From Ramazzottius varieornatus (Eukaryota; Tardigrada; Eutardigrada; Parachela; Ramazzottiidae), in contig BDGG01000001.1 in the NCBI GenBank assembly GCA_001949185.1, positions 2,249,324 to 2,313,323 of the forward strand: 64,000 nucleotides of DNA, given 5' to 3'. A program made the translations under genes and the position numbers. Under the pieces are notes generated by a model. It did no database searches, was not told where the DNA came from, and saw only the letters and a program-made list of their open reading frames with translations. This document shows positions 1 to 9,004 of the stretch, in pieces; the first letter of the stretch is position 1; every line of letters starts with the position of its first letter.

Positions 1-551
1 ATGGCCGACGTTGCGATCAGGTTGTGTCCTGCACACATAGAAACAAAACATTAGTAGAAACCAAAGACATTATGGATACAGTGTTACAATAGTGCATCTC
101 TTCCAATGCAAATTTTTGATTTACAGTTGTGTCTACAAGACTGCAACAGATATATTTCACTTACGAACCATTAAACTAACCAAAAATTTGCACCGAAAGG
201 TATGCACTTTCAACACTGTAGAAGATGCTTGAAATTACCGCAAGCATGGCCGATTTCCGGGAGCGCGTCATATTCGCACATGACACCAACCGTTGGATGG
301 ACACCTTTCTGGTAATTCGCGCTTTGAAATTCAGCTCGGAATGCTGTGGGATCTACCCCATATCGTTTCGCAACAGTGAAACCTTGCTTCTCTAGAAATT
401 CCGTTAGCAGCTGATGAGCGAACACTTCGTTGAACATCGTTTCCGGCTTGTTCCATATGGCTTGACTGACGTTGTTCAGATCGCTCTTGTTCGCTTCCAG
501 CGAAGAGGACACGGCCGCAATGTGGGAGGGCGATACGCTGGACGAAGTCAT
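1..551 (-). CDS. PM20D2: M20D-family peptidase, 5' part (PM20D2-like), runs off the window
   Basis: Start ATG at 551-549; the first exon runs to a donor at 238/237 and the next exon (28-1) continues off the edge after an acceptor at 30/29. Joined, the protein reads through the family signature CEYDALPEIGHACGHNL, whose His in CGHN is a metal ligand of M20 peptidases, followed by IATSA. The N-terminus has the usual 'WxxPETxFNEVFAHxLLTEFLEKQGF' type region of amidohydrolase/peptidase M20 domain 2 proteins, which hydrolyse dipeptides with basic C-terminal residues or related amide bonds in the cytosol. The dimerisation domain and remaining catalytic residues lie outside the window. Family assignment is firm; orthology to vertebrate PM20D2 is inference. 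Confidence 0.85.
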
Positions 552-1295
552 TGTATAGTGTGCTACTTGAGCAGCAAAAGCAAAGCAGGAGCAGGATATC
601 TGCAGAAGAAAACGAGATGCAAGTGAAGTGCGCAACTCAAAATGTTCGCACACACAGCAGATGCATCCTCCCCGCTAACGTACCTGGTGTCAAAACTGGA
701 GCATTTTTAACGATTGACTGAACTTTGGTCCCAGAAAAGATATGAAGCGCTGTCGCTGACAGTACGGCGTACTGAAGGGATGATAACAGCAACTTCCGGT
801 TTGCCGGGTCTCCGGTATAAACCTCCTCTGCAGAGCTAATCAGTGCACCGTCGGGTACGAAGATGGCTTGTCGCGGTGTGTAGTGTGGAGCTTTGTGCAG
901 TTACAGGCTAAACGAATTTCTTAGCAATTCAAAGAGTCGACGACGAAGATAAGTCAGCTGTTTCGCAGCTGTTCGTTGTCCCGTTTCCGGCGAAAACTTG
1001 CGCTTTGGGCGTTTGGCGGATTTTTGGTGCCGCCCTTGCTCACTCAAGGGCAACTGGCACATACCTAGGGGAGCCAGGGGATAGAGACCATGCTGTTAGT
1101 GAACTTACATCCCTTCCCAATTCCGAAATGATGACCCTACAGGCTACAGCAATGTAACAGCCATTGGGAAGGGATGTAAGTTGCTTCTTCGAACCCCACA
1201 CTCCTAAGTTCTAACTTCTTACCTGGACGAAATCTCAGTATAGATCGTCAAAGTTCTTGGCGCTTAGTCCGACGATTCCACCTGCAAAAGTTCTG
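552..1295. other. Intergenic region between divergent PM20D2-like and PTRH2
   Basis: About 740 bp between two divergent start codons, so it should hold both promoters. No TATA box or coding exon could be supported. The one clear structure is the perfect inverted repeat listed separately. A copy of CCGGAAGT (as ACTTCCGG) occurs at 792-799. Confidence 0.5.
1102..1182. repeat. Perfect 20-bp inverted repeat with 41-nt loop
   Basis: Left arm 1102-1121 (AACTTACATCCCTTCCCAAT) is the exact reverse complement of 1163-1182. The pair sits about 115 bp upstream of the PTRH2 start and would form a strong stem if transcribed. It could be a tiny foldback transposon or a 5'-UTR structure. Confidence 0.85.
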
Positions 1296-2056
1296 ATGAA
1301 GGCATCGCAGACTTCTCGAACGCTGGCGCCTTTGGAAAGTTCCAGTATCACGTTCGATCCTCTCATCCAACAAAGTATGCTTCTCGCTTCCGGCCTGGCT
1401 GCAGGATTCGTTTTGGGATGGTTTGTACGAAGCGGCAAATCATCAGTATTAGCCAAGCTGTCGGCTGGACAAGTCGCTCGCATCGCGAAGGTGGGAAAAT
1501 ACGCACTGAGTCACGGAAAGGTAACGGAAAATTTTGAGGTTTGATCGATCATGAATCAACTGACGGGTAACAGTTTTTCAGGATCACGTGGCTTACGCGA
1601 GGTTCAGTAATGAATCTGGTCACGTGGTTGACGACTTTGTTGAATACAATGGACGCGCCTTTTTAGGCTCGATTAAGAACATGCGTTCTTTTTTTGCCGG
1701 TCCCTCACACCAAGCTGGCTTTGGTTGTGCGGAACGATCTGGAGATGACTAGAGGAAAAGCAGCAGCTCAATGTGGACATGCAGCTGTCGGGACGGTCCA
1801 GAACTTCACCGGAAGGAACAAGAACCTGTTGGACATCTGGTTGGCCACAGGACAAACCAAAGTTGTCCTCAAGGTCGACTCGGAGAGTGATTTGCTCAGA
1901 CTTGCCAAGCAAGCTGAAGCATCTGGAATTGGTAGCTTTCTTGTGCGCGATGCCGGAAGAACCGAAGTGGCGAACGGTACCGTCACAGTCCTTGCCGTTG
2001 GTCCAGCTGAAGTGAAGGACGTCGACGCCATCACCGGACAGCTCAAACTGCTCTGA
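1296..2056 (+). CDS. PTRH2: Peptidyl-tRNA hydrolase 2, mitochondrial
   Basis: Two exons are inferred, 1296-1520 and 1667-2056, giving about 204 aa. PTH2 enzymes cut peptidyl-tRNA to release tRNA; the animal form is anchored in the mitochondrial outer membrane and is also called Bit1. The first exon has a hydrophobic segment (LLASGLAAGFVLGWFV) matching the N-terminal anchor. The second exon has the catalytic core: LALVVRNDLEMTRGKAAAQCGHAAVG (conserved K, H and D region), the GQTKVVLKV strand, VRDAGRTEVANGTVTVLAVGP and the terminal ITGQLKLL. The second acceptor is uncertain: 1667 and 1715 are both in frame. Only 119 bp separate its stop from the next ATG on the same strand. Confidence 0.92.
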
Positions 2057-2149
2057 GCAAGGTGAAGTAACCTTTTTCATAACCTCAAGAACTTCATCGA
2101 GTGTTTCCAGGTTGCCTTGTGACATTTGTTAAACTTGCAGAGGTTCTGT

Positions 2150-2175
2150 TTTTGAGGTTTTTTTTATTCTAACAG
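2150..2175 (+). promoter_or_regulatory. Splice acceptor directly before an initiator ATG
   Basis: A pyrimidine-rich run ending in CTAACAG abuts the ATG at 2176. A plausible donor (GCAAG|GTGAAG) occurs at about 2062, just after the PTRH2 stop. This could be a cis intron making a dicistronic mRNA or an acceptor for a leader exon. Seen in sequence; its use is inference. Confidence 0.55.
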
Positions 2176-3087
2176 ATGGACGTGATAAAGAGAAGTATTC
2201 CATACGCGCCGCGTAGAGTGAGCATCAAAGACCTAGACGGCGTTCCCAAGAAGCCCTCTAAGAAGAAGACCGGGCTCCTGCCGCACGGACAGATCCTCCA
2301 CAGAGGCAGTCGCAAACCTTCGCGGAGAGAAGCCCGGAATAAGTCGTCGGTAAAGCCACCCTTGCCGGAGAAACCACGTGAAGAGATCGTCTGGGCGGTC
2401 GCTAATGTTTCATTGCTTCGTTCTTACGACCAAGTAGGCAAAGATGATGAGGTCTACCAGCGCTTGTTGGACGAAGTAGAACAGAATATTCGCTACAAGG
2501 AATACTTTCGCGAAGAGCGATGCCTGATTCACGATGAAGGCATCGCTTTCTTGAAGAGACATTTTTACAGAAGGCTGCAAATTATCGTGTCGTTTTTACA
2601 TGCGTTGTGTACGAGGAAGGTTAAGGAGAATAAGTTGATCATCTCAGTGCCTATTTCTTTGTACATTGAAGTTAGTTTACGGAGAACGAGTGAGAAAGAT
2701 AAGAACCCGGGAGCCGTGACGGTCGTGCCTTTTTCGGTCACGTTCGAAGCGTTGGCGGATCATTTGGCGCTCATGAGGGACGATGAAGATCTACTGTACG
2801 CCCGGTTCGTCCTCAAGCTGAAGATCAACCCGTCAAGAGCGTCTAGAGTGAGCCAGACGATGACGGATGAGGAGGAGGTGGAGAAGGATAAAGATGAACC
2901 AGCTATCGTGAGAGAAATTAAGATCTACAAAGGGGATATTGAGCGGCTGTTTAGCAAAGACCGTCATGACATGGCGCATGTGGCGGTGATTCTACTAAAA
3001 TCAGTCAAAGAACGAGAAGGCTTGGGAAGACGACAAAGCATTGCTGAGACACCTGAAATTTCTAGAGAAGTACCAATAAAAAGCTGA
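2176..3087 (+). CDS. Unrecognised 303-aa protein
   Basis: Single uninterrupted frame from ATG 2176 to TGA 3087. The N-terminal 60 residues are very basic (KKPSKKKTGLLPHG, RGSRKPSRREARNK). The middle is helical, with KRHFYRRLQIIVSFLHAL, then a strand-rich part (KLIISVPISLYIEVSLRR, ARFVLKLKINPSR), an acidic EEEVEKDKDEP linker and a helical end. No signal peptide or membrane segment is visible. I do not recognise a family. The open frame, balanced composition and preceding splice acceptor support a real gene. It lies 119 bp downstream of PTRH2 and may be co-transcribed with it. Confidence 0.7.
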   Translation: MDVIKRSIPYAPRRVSIKDLDGVPKKPSKKKTGLLPHGQILHRGSRKPSRREARNKSSVKPPLPEKPREEIVWAVANVSLLRSYDQVGKDDEVYQRLLDEVEQNIRYKEYFREERCLIHDEGIAFLKRHFYRRLQIIVSFLHALCTRKVKENKLIISVPISLYIEVSLRRTSEKDKNPGAVTVVPFSVTFEALADHLALMRDDEDLLYARFVLKLKINPSRASRVSQTMTDEEEVEKDKDEPAIVREIKIYKGDIERLFSKDRHDMAHVAVILLKSVKEREGLGRRQSIAETPEISREVPIKS

Positions 3088-3204
3088 GCCGTTCCTGTGA
3101 CGTCTTCGCTCATACAAAAAAGTATAGTCGCTTGCGTAGCTACGAGTAGAGAGAATGAAATTTTCTTTGATGGCAGTATCCCTTGCGTTACGCAGATAGA
3201 AGGC

Positions 3205-3906
3205 TTAGATTTTGGGACCATGCGCAGGCAGATCTGGGCGATCGCGTTGGAGCTGCAATGAAGTAGGTAAATGGATTTACTTTTTCTTCGGATATATTAA
3301 TCAAGTTTATTCGGTTCTAAATATTCCAGGACACGAGATGAGGAAGCTGGAACTCACAATGCCACCGAGGCGGGACAAGCAGTTAGCGACGGAAACGGGG
3401 TCCTTTTGTTCGTATAAGTCGATTGTCTGGAAGATGTCGGTTCCTTGCACACCCATGGCTTGGGCAGCTTGGGTAAAGAAACCAATGTTCTCTCGTTGCT
3501 TGGCTGGCTGGTCGCTCGGTGAGAACTTGGGCAGCAAGTCGGGTCGGATCTTGTTCATAAACCTTCAAAGGGTGTAAATTATAAAAGGTGGGGAGAGCTT
3601 ACAAAATTTGCACGTGCTCGATTTTAGTTTCAGGTTCCCCGATAAAATAACGGCATGCCCTACCTGCAAAGAACGGTGCCATCACGGAGGATATCTTCGA
3701 AGCGACCTTGCGGAACGGGTTCGCCAAGAATCGAAAAAATCCATTGGAGAGCATGCTGCTCGTCTGCTGCATTGCGGGGCTGGCCGAACTGCAACCAGAA
3801 AAGGTAAGAACCAATATATTAAAGATCGTGGAAGGTCTCTGGGTTCTCATGAAGTGATGGCAAGCAAAGGTATGCGATACGAATACGGACTTACATGTCT
3901 TCCCAT
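3205..3906 (-). CDS. Mp20/transgelin-like calponin-homology protein, copy A (short tail)
   Basis: Four exons give about 129 aa. The first exon is only MGRH (start 3906). The second gives FGQPRNAADEQHALQWIF then GEPVPQGRFEDILRDGTVLC. The third gives FMNKIRPDLLPKF, KQRENIGFF, GVQGTDIFQTIDLYEQKDP and NCLSRLGGI. The last encodes LQRDRPDLPAHGPKI and stop. This is a single type-3 CH domain as in arthropod Mp20, transgelin and calponin, which bind actin filaments in muscle. The protein stops at GPKI, where copy B continues for 20 more residues resembling the start of the calponin-like motif region. It is a tandem duplicate of the gene at 4858-5578 with the same exon structure and intron phases. Confidence 0.88.
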
Positions 3907-4857
3907 TTTTGCGGAGGTTACGGAGTGCGCCGGAAATTATGTGCGTAAACTGAGGAAGTCAGAGTGATACAGTTGGAAGCTCGCTACGGAAGTGTGAAAA
4001 TAGTTTTGACGTCTCTATTTATGCATAACCGAAGATCGCAATCGTTACATTTCTCACAAGCAAAAAAGGCGATGTTGTTTGGCTCGCTTTGTGAGTCATT
4101 CGTCATCTTCGACACTCATCGACGAAAGAACTGACGTGAGGCATACATGCATCAACGCGAAGCTTGTTGTCTCACAGGCTTGCTGAACCGCAGGGTGCCT
4201 GGAGGAGAGAGAACAACCAAGCTTCGGAACATTCTTCCGTTGAACCAGGCTGCGGTGAACCCAGGATGTCGATAAGAAATTGGCAGTCTCTTCATTATCA
4301 AAGTTAGATACATTCAAACCAGATCCTCTACGAAAAGGGATCTCTGCCCAACCACTCTGCTGCTGCTACTGTTAACTTTTGGCTACTTTCATGATGCATG
4401 CACAAAATACTGCAGAAAAAGGTGCAGACAACTTAAGGGTCCAGCGATTCACGAACTTTAGATTACTGATACTTATTAGAGTCACCAATTCCCCAGATCG
4501 CCGCAGTGCGCTCATCCGGAGACTATCAATCACAAAATACTGTTTTGCGTAATTTTTGGTAAAAAGACGATAGCTACTGCGCAAGTAATCAAAGTATGTT
4601 ACTTCTCATTGCAGGGAAGGAAAATTTTCGGTACCGCACACTTCATGCAGATAACGCTTCAAGAGCCATCTTGACCGCTACTCGTAATACAGTACTTATT
4701 TACTACGTAAGGTCACAAACAGGAACAAACTGAAGATCAAAGCAGTAAATCAGTTACTCAAACTGCAATTCTCAAGAGCGAAGCAGAGTCAACGTAGTTG
4801 CAGCTCATGTCAAGAGACTGACCGAAGAAAACCGGACTGACCAAAGAAGAGATGATT
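3907..4857. other. Intergenic between the two Mp20-like genes
   Basis: About 950 bp upstream of copy A and downstream of copy B, so it should contain the copy A promoter. No exon, RNA gene or repeat could be supported. Confidence 0.4.
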
Positions 4858-5578
4858 TTAGTAAAACATGCGTCCGGGAGCCAACTGCTCAGTACTGAAC
4901 TCCCTGGCCTGCCCTTCAGCCAGCTTGGGTCCGTGGGTTGGCAGGTCGGGTCGCTGCTTTTGGAGCTAAAGGTTGAAACAAAGTCCAATTAGCGTCGGGT
5001 ACTAATATAAATGGTCAGTTTTATTTCGAAGGAAACTTACGATGCTTCCAAGTCGAGATATGCAGTTAGCCACGGCCACAGGGTCCTTGCGCTCAAAGAG
5101 ATCAATGGTCTGAAATAGGTCCGTATCCCTCACGCCCATCTGCTCGCAGCATTTCGAGAACATGGCCACGTTCTCGCGCTGTTTCGCCGCCATCTCGTAC
5201 TTCTTGTACTTGGGCATCAAGTCCGGACGAATTTTTTGCATAAACCTGGAAGTGAGTAAAGTAAGATTAAGCTGTGCTAGAGGTTGAGCAACGAGCCACC
5301 CATGGCGAAACTCAAAATGGTCCCGCAAGTGAAAAGCAAACCTACCGGCACAGGACATCGCCATCTTGCAAAATATCCTCGAAGGCGCCTTGTGGCACGG
5401 GTTCGCCGAGGATCTGGAAAATCCATTGCAGTGCATGTTGCTCATCTGCCTGGTTTCTTGGCTGACCGCTCTGTAACGAAGAAGAGAAATAAGTTCAGCC
5501 AAAAGCTGCACTGTCAGATTGTAAACGATCAAGATTTTCGATGATCAAAATTACTTAAGAACTTACGTGTCGTCCCAT
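4858..5578 (-). CDS. Mp20/transgelin-like calponin-homology protein, copy B
   Basis: Four exons, about 149 aa: MGRH (start 5578), SGQPRNQADEQHALQWIFQ to GAFEDILQDGDVLCR, then FMQKIRPDLMPKY to DTDLFQTIDLFERKDP and NCISRLGSI, and a last exon LQKQRPDLPTHGPKLAEG...FSTEQLAPGRMFY. The CH-domain hallmarks (ALQWI, FEDILxDGxVLC, KIRP, QREN, DxFQTxDLxExKDP) are all present. The last exon matches the GPK...F(S/T)xEQLxxG stretch that precedes the calponin repeat in Mp20-type proteins, but stops before the repeat itself. Probable actin-associated muscle protein. Copy A is its shorter paralogue. Confidence 0.9.
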
Positions 5579-6154
5579 TTCGAACCTGTGCGTCGAAGAA
5601 AACTGCTGCACGCGGACAATTAATTATGAAAATGGATTACAGATATGGAAATTGGGAGTAGGAAGTAGAGTAACCGAATCTGAGGGGAGAAGATGATAAG
5701 TTCCAGTCTTAAGTAAGTTTCTGCAACGTTCTAAAAGCGTCGAAGGGAAGATACCGCTGTGTGCCTTCAAGCGTCAGCACCACCAGCGTTAATGAGCTGT
5801 CTCCGAGTCAACATTTACCGGGCTTCTAAATTCTTGACTAAGTAACACCAGCCACACTTTCTCCGACTTAGTCATACGGCGAGCTCCATTTTTAGAACCG
5901 CATCAAACAACAGTCTTCGAAGACCTCGTATGCATATGCGCAGCCTCAAATTATGTACACCAACATGAAACATCTGTCGAGAGATGACACCCTGACTCAT
6001 GTTTCGAAGTTGAATCATGATGCCAAAGAGCAGTACACACTTGGTGATCCGTATGTCTATCGAAATGAAGAAAATTCTTGCGACGACATCGAGCGATGGA
6101 ATCCCTCGCGGAGAATATTTCAGTTTGCTCTTGAAACTCGGTGAAAAAACGCTC
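5579..6154. other. Intergenic, nothing recognised
   Basis: About 575 bp holding the presumed promoter of Mp20 copy B and the 3' flank of the DNAJB13-like gene. No exon or RNA gene seen. Confidence 0.4.
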
Positions 6155-8059
6155 TCATGTTTCGCCTTCATCCGCCACGCTTTCTCCTCCGCTTTCACCC
6201 AAGTTCGTATCTTCAGCTTCAACGACTTCCGCGTATCCTTCCGCTGCTGCGACAACCGGGTTCTCCGAATTGTCCAGAGGCGGACTAGGTGGCTTTTCTG
6301 GCTGTTCCGCATTCTCCAGCTCTTCCGGCGAGTACTGCACAAAGTCGGCATCCGCGCGCAGCTGTTCTACTATCGTGAGCTCTTCGACTGGCTGTCTTCC
6401 CTTCTGTTCCTCCTCTACTCTTTTCTCTTCCATCTTAAGCAACTCTTCGAGGTTTGGTACAATGAACGAAATCTGTTTCGCCGTCGGAAGAGATGTCATG
6501 CTGATTGGTGCAATGCCGTAATGCTGAGGAACCTTGGGTCTCGGGTACTCAACCAATGCTACCCATAGCTCCAGCTTCTGCCATGGGTCAATCTCGTCCG
6601 GAAAGACAATGTCGAACTCTATGTAGAGGTCTCCGCGTTCTATACGGTATGCGTCTTTCGACAGTCCTTCGTTGGGGATGAGCTTCGCGGTGTGCGGGTT
6701 CGCCATTTCCGTCAGGTTGATGGAGAGGATGCGTCCGTCGAGGTGCTCAAGCGTGAGGGGACCTGTACCCATTGCATCCGCCAGAGGAATCTACAAAACG
6801 AGTCGTTTTATCCCCACCTTTGTTCCCCACAATGGCACGTCGTGGCTCAGTACAATCGCAGAAAAAATTTCAAGTACATCACGATAAACGCGGTAAAGCT
6901 TTCACCGAACCATCGAACATTTCTGATGGAAAGTTATCCGGATCAAAAGACACTGAGGGTGAAATCAAAAATTTAAAACAGTACGGTACTTTTTCCGTTT
7001 CTCAGAGTGTCACGAACCGTTATGGTCGTGTACAGGTCGTAGCCTTTCGCTCGGAAACGAGGATGTGAGCCGACCACTATATCCATGATCAAGTCAGCCT
7101 TTTCCGTGCACATGTCCACCGGTCCCATCTTGGGGAACAAAACCCGCATACCGTCTGTCCAGCCGGGAAGGATGTTGATCTCGATGGGCTCTTCGGAAAC
7201 CCTGAAGCCAGAGCCAAACTGGTCCAGTACGCGACGTTTTCTGTTAACTGTCTTTACTCCTCCGTTGTAAAGCTCTTCCAAAGAAAGGTGAAGGTCAGAG
7301 ATGTCTGGCATACTGGGGATGAAATTCAGGTCCTTATCCCGCGCTCGTAATACCGACTTCAGCATGTCAGTCTTCTTGAACACCTGTACAAATTACAGCA
7401 TCTATCGATAGAAAAGGTTTCCATAGGCTTTACATTAGAAATAGTGCAACTCACTTTGGGTAATATACTTTTGCTGTACGTGAAATTACGGAAATAGCCT
7501 TCCGGGTTCTCGCTGGTTTCCGGATTGTAAGCTCCTTCCCGGTAGTCAAAGCGCTCGTGAAGCATCCCATTCCGCGTCGCTGCACCACCTGGAAATAAAT
7601 TTGCAAGATAATTATCATCTGACAGAAAGGCGTACCGACTCCAATCGGTCGTTTGAAAAATAAAAATTGGGGGCTACTTTATAGTACAAAAATACCGTAA
7701 AAATCGTACACGGCTCGTGACTTCGGATTCCCCAAAAATTCATAGGCCTCGCTGTACAACTTGATCATCCGTTTGCCTTCTTCGACATCCCTCTTCTTGC
7801 TGTTGCTGGAAGTTAATGTCACTGGATGGCATCTTTTAACGAAGTAGCGGTAAGCATTTTCGATCTCCTCCTGCTTGGCTGACCGGTCAAGCTCGAGAAG
7901 GTCGTAATAGTTTGGGATATCGGTCACGACTTCATAGCCGGTGGCAGGAGGGATGGCTCGATCAAACCGATCTTGCTTTCTCGAAGGGTCATAGCAAGAT
8001 GATGAAGGGGATGTAGTTCGCGGTGTCGCTTCCGGCGGAAGCTGTCCGCTCACAGCCAT
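6155..8059 (-). CDS. DNAJB13: DNAJB13-like J-domain protein with acidic C-terminal extension
   Basis: Start 8059, stop 6155, about four exons. The J domain (IPNYYDLLELDRSAKQEEIE..AYRYFVKRCHPV) carries HPV where most J proteins have HPD. DNAJB13 itself departs from HPD at this site, so it probably does not stimulate Hsp70 ATPase. The type-II client-binding domains follow: DLHLSLEELYNGGVKTVNRKRR, NILPGWTDGMRVLFPKMGPVD, IVVGSHPRFRAKGYDLY and the final LIPNEGL...RGDLYIEFDIVFP. There is no zinc finger. In animals DNAJB13 is a radial-spoke protein of cilia and sperm flagella. After the usual end (DPWQKLEL) this protein runs on for about 135 residues, rich in Glu, Pro and Ala, ending GESVADEGET. Confidence 0.82.
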
Positions 8060-8651
8060 TTTCGGCCGATCTTTACAAAACGACTTATATCTATCGCCGA
8101 TCCCTCTGACTATCACATATCAGAAATTAAAGTTGACGACACTACTACCGTATCGTTCTGCACCATACGAGCATTGAAGATTGTAACGTAAGGAGGTGTC
8201 TGCCCTGCCTCAAGTTGCTACGGAAGCTTTCCTTTGCTCGCGGCCTTTATGAACGATGGTCCGCGGAGAAAGGACCCACCGCCGTGTCAAATCTCGTCGT
8301 CTTCTCAACACTAGTCCTCCTCACGACGAGCTGTCTATGTCGCAAACGGTTGATTTAAAATTTGAGTTTGCTTGATCAACGGAAAATAGTCGTGAGTGAG
8401 GCAAAACTGCATTTTTCGAAAGTCTCGGAAACGGGAGCGGAAATGCGCGAGTTTTGCGGGGTAGGTTTGTAGGCAAACTTTGCCTCCTGACTAGGCTGAA
8501 ATTCATGGTTTTCTCTCTGGCTAGTCTCTGTCTGTCGATATCCCCGACACTAATAGGTATCAAGAAGCCCATCCGTGAAACGGTACCTCGCAACGTGAAG
8601 CACTGTGCAGACAGAGATCAGCTGAAAGATGAAAATTTGAAATTTTGAGTC
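8060..8651. other. Upstream region of the DNAJB13-like gene, no gene seen
   Basis: Contains the presumed promoter of the minus-strand DNAJB13-like gene. Short frames on both strands lack splice context and recognisable motifs. It grades into the hairpin cluster at 8652. Confidence 0.4.
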
Positions 8652-8697
8652 AAGTGCGTAGAGAATAATCCGTTTTCGGATTATTCTCTACGCACTT
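8652..8697. repeat. Perfect hairpin, 21-bp stem, TTTT loop
   Basis: Left arm 8652-8672 (AAGTGCGTAGAGAATAATCC then G) is the exact complement of 8677-8697, separated by TTTT. First of three consecutive palindromic structures. Confidence 0.95.
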
Positions 8698-8700
8698 TCG

Positions 8701-8742
8701 CTTTCAAGATAAGCAGCCCTCGAGGGCTGCTTATCTTGAAAG
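8701..8742. repeat. Perfect 42-bp palindrome without loop
   Basis: 8701-8721 (CTTTCAAGATAAGCAGCCCT then C) is exactly complementary to 8722-8742. Its right half shares CTTATCTTGAAAG with the tandem repeats that follow. Confidence 0.95.
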
Positions 8743-8857
8743 TGGACTACGAAACTTATCTTGAAAGTGGACTACGAAACTTATCTTGAAAGTGGACTAC
8801 GAAGCTTATCTTGAAAGTGGACTACGAAAGCGAAACTTCGTAGTCCACTTTCAAGAT
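8730..8857. repeat. Four 25-bp direct repeats followed by an inverted copy
   Basis: The unit CTTATCTTGAAAG + TGGACTACGAAA occurs at 8730-8754, 8755-8779, 8780-8804 (one change, GAAG) and 8805-8829. An inverted copy follows at 8836-8857 and can pair with the last unit through a 22-bp stem. With the two preceding palindromes it forms a roughly 200-bp cruciform-prone cluster. Fresh-looking identity suggests recent expansion. Confidence 0.92.
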
Positions 8858-9004
8858 TAACACGATCAACGGAGTTTTACGGCCTGTCGTGAGGACGACT
8901 ACTTTGCCTCTGCAGGTTGGCGCTGTGGAAGAGACGCTCGAGCGAAGGAAAGAGTGGTATCCGTTCATTTCCGATGGCTCGCGTACTGTAATGCTTCATG
9001 AATC

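Noticed and set aside
1560-1666. Coding-like stretch (DHVAYARFSNESGHVV) between PTRH2 exons
   Set aside because: It is out of frame with the PTH2 domain and no donor restores the frame, so it was treated as intron.
6017-6568. 183-codon plus-strand frame opposite the DNAJB13-like gene
   Set aside because: It is antisense to the conserved coding exon and is Arg/Phe/Leu-rich low-quality sequence without motifs.
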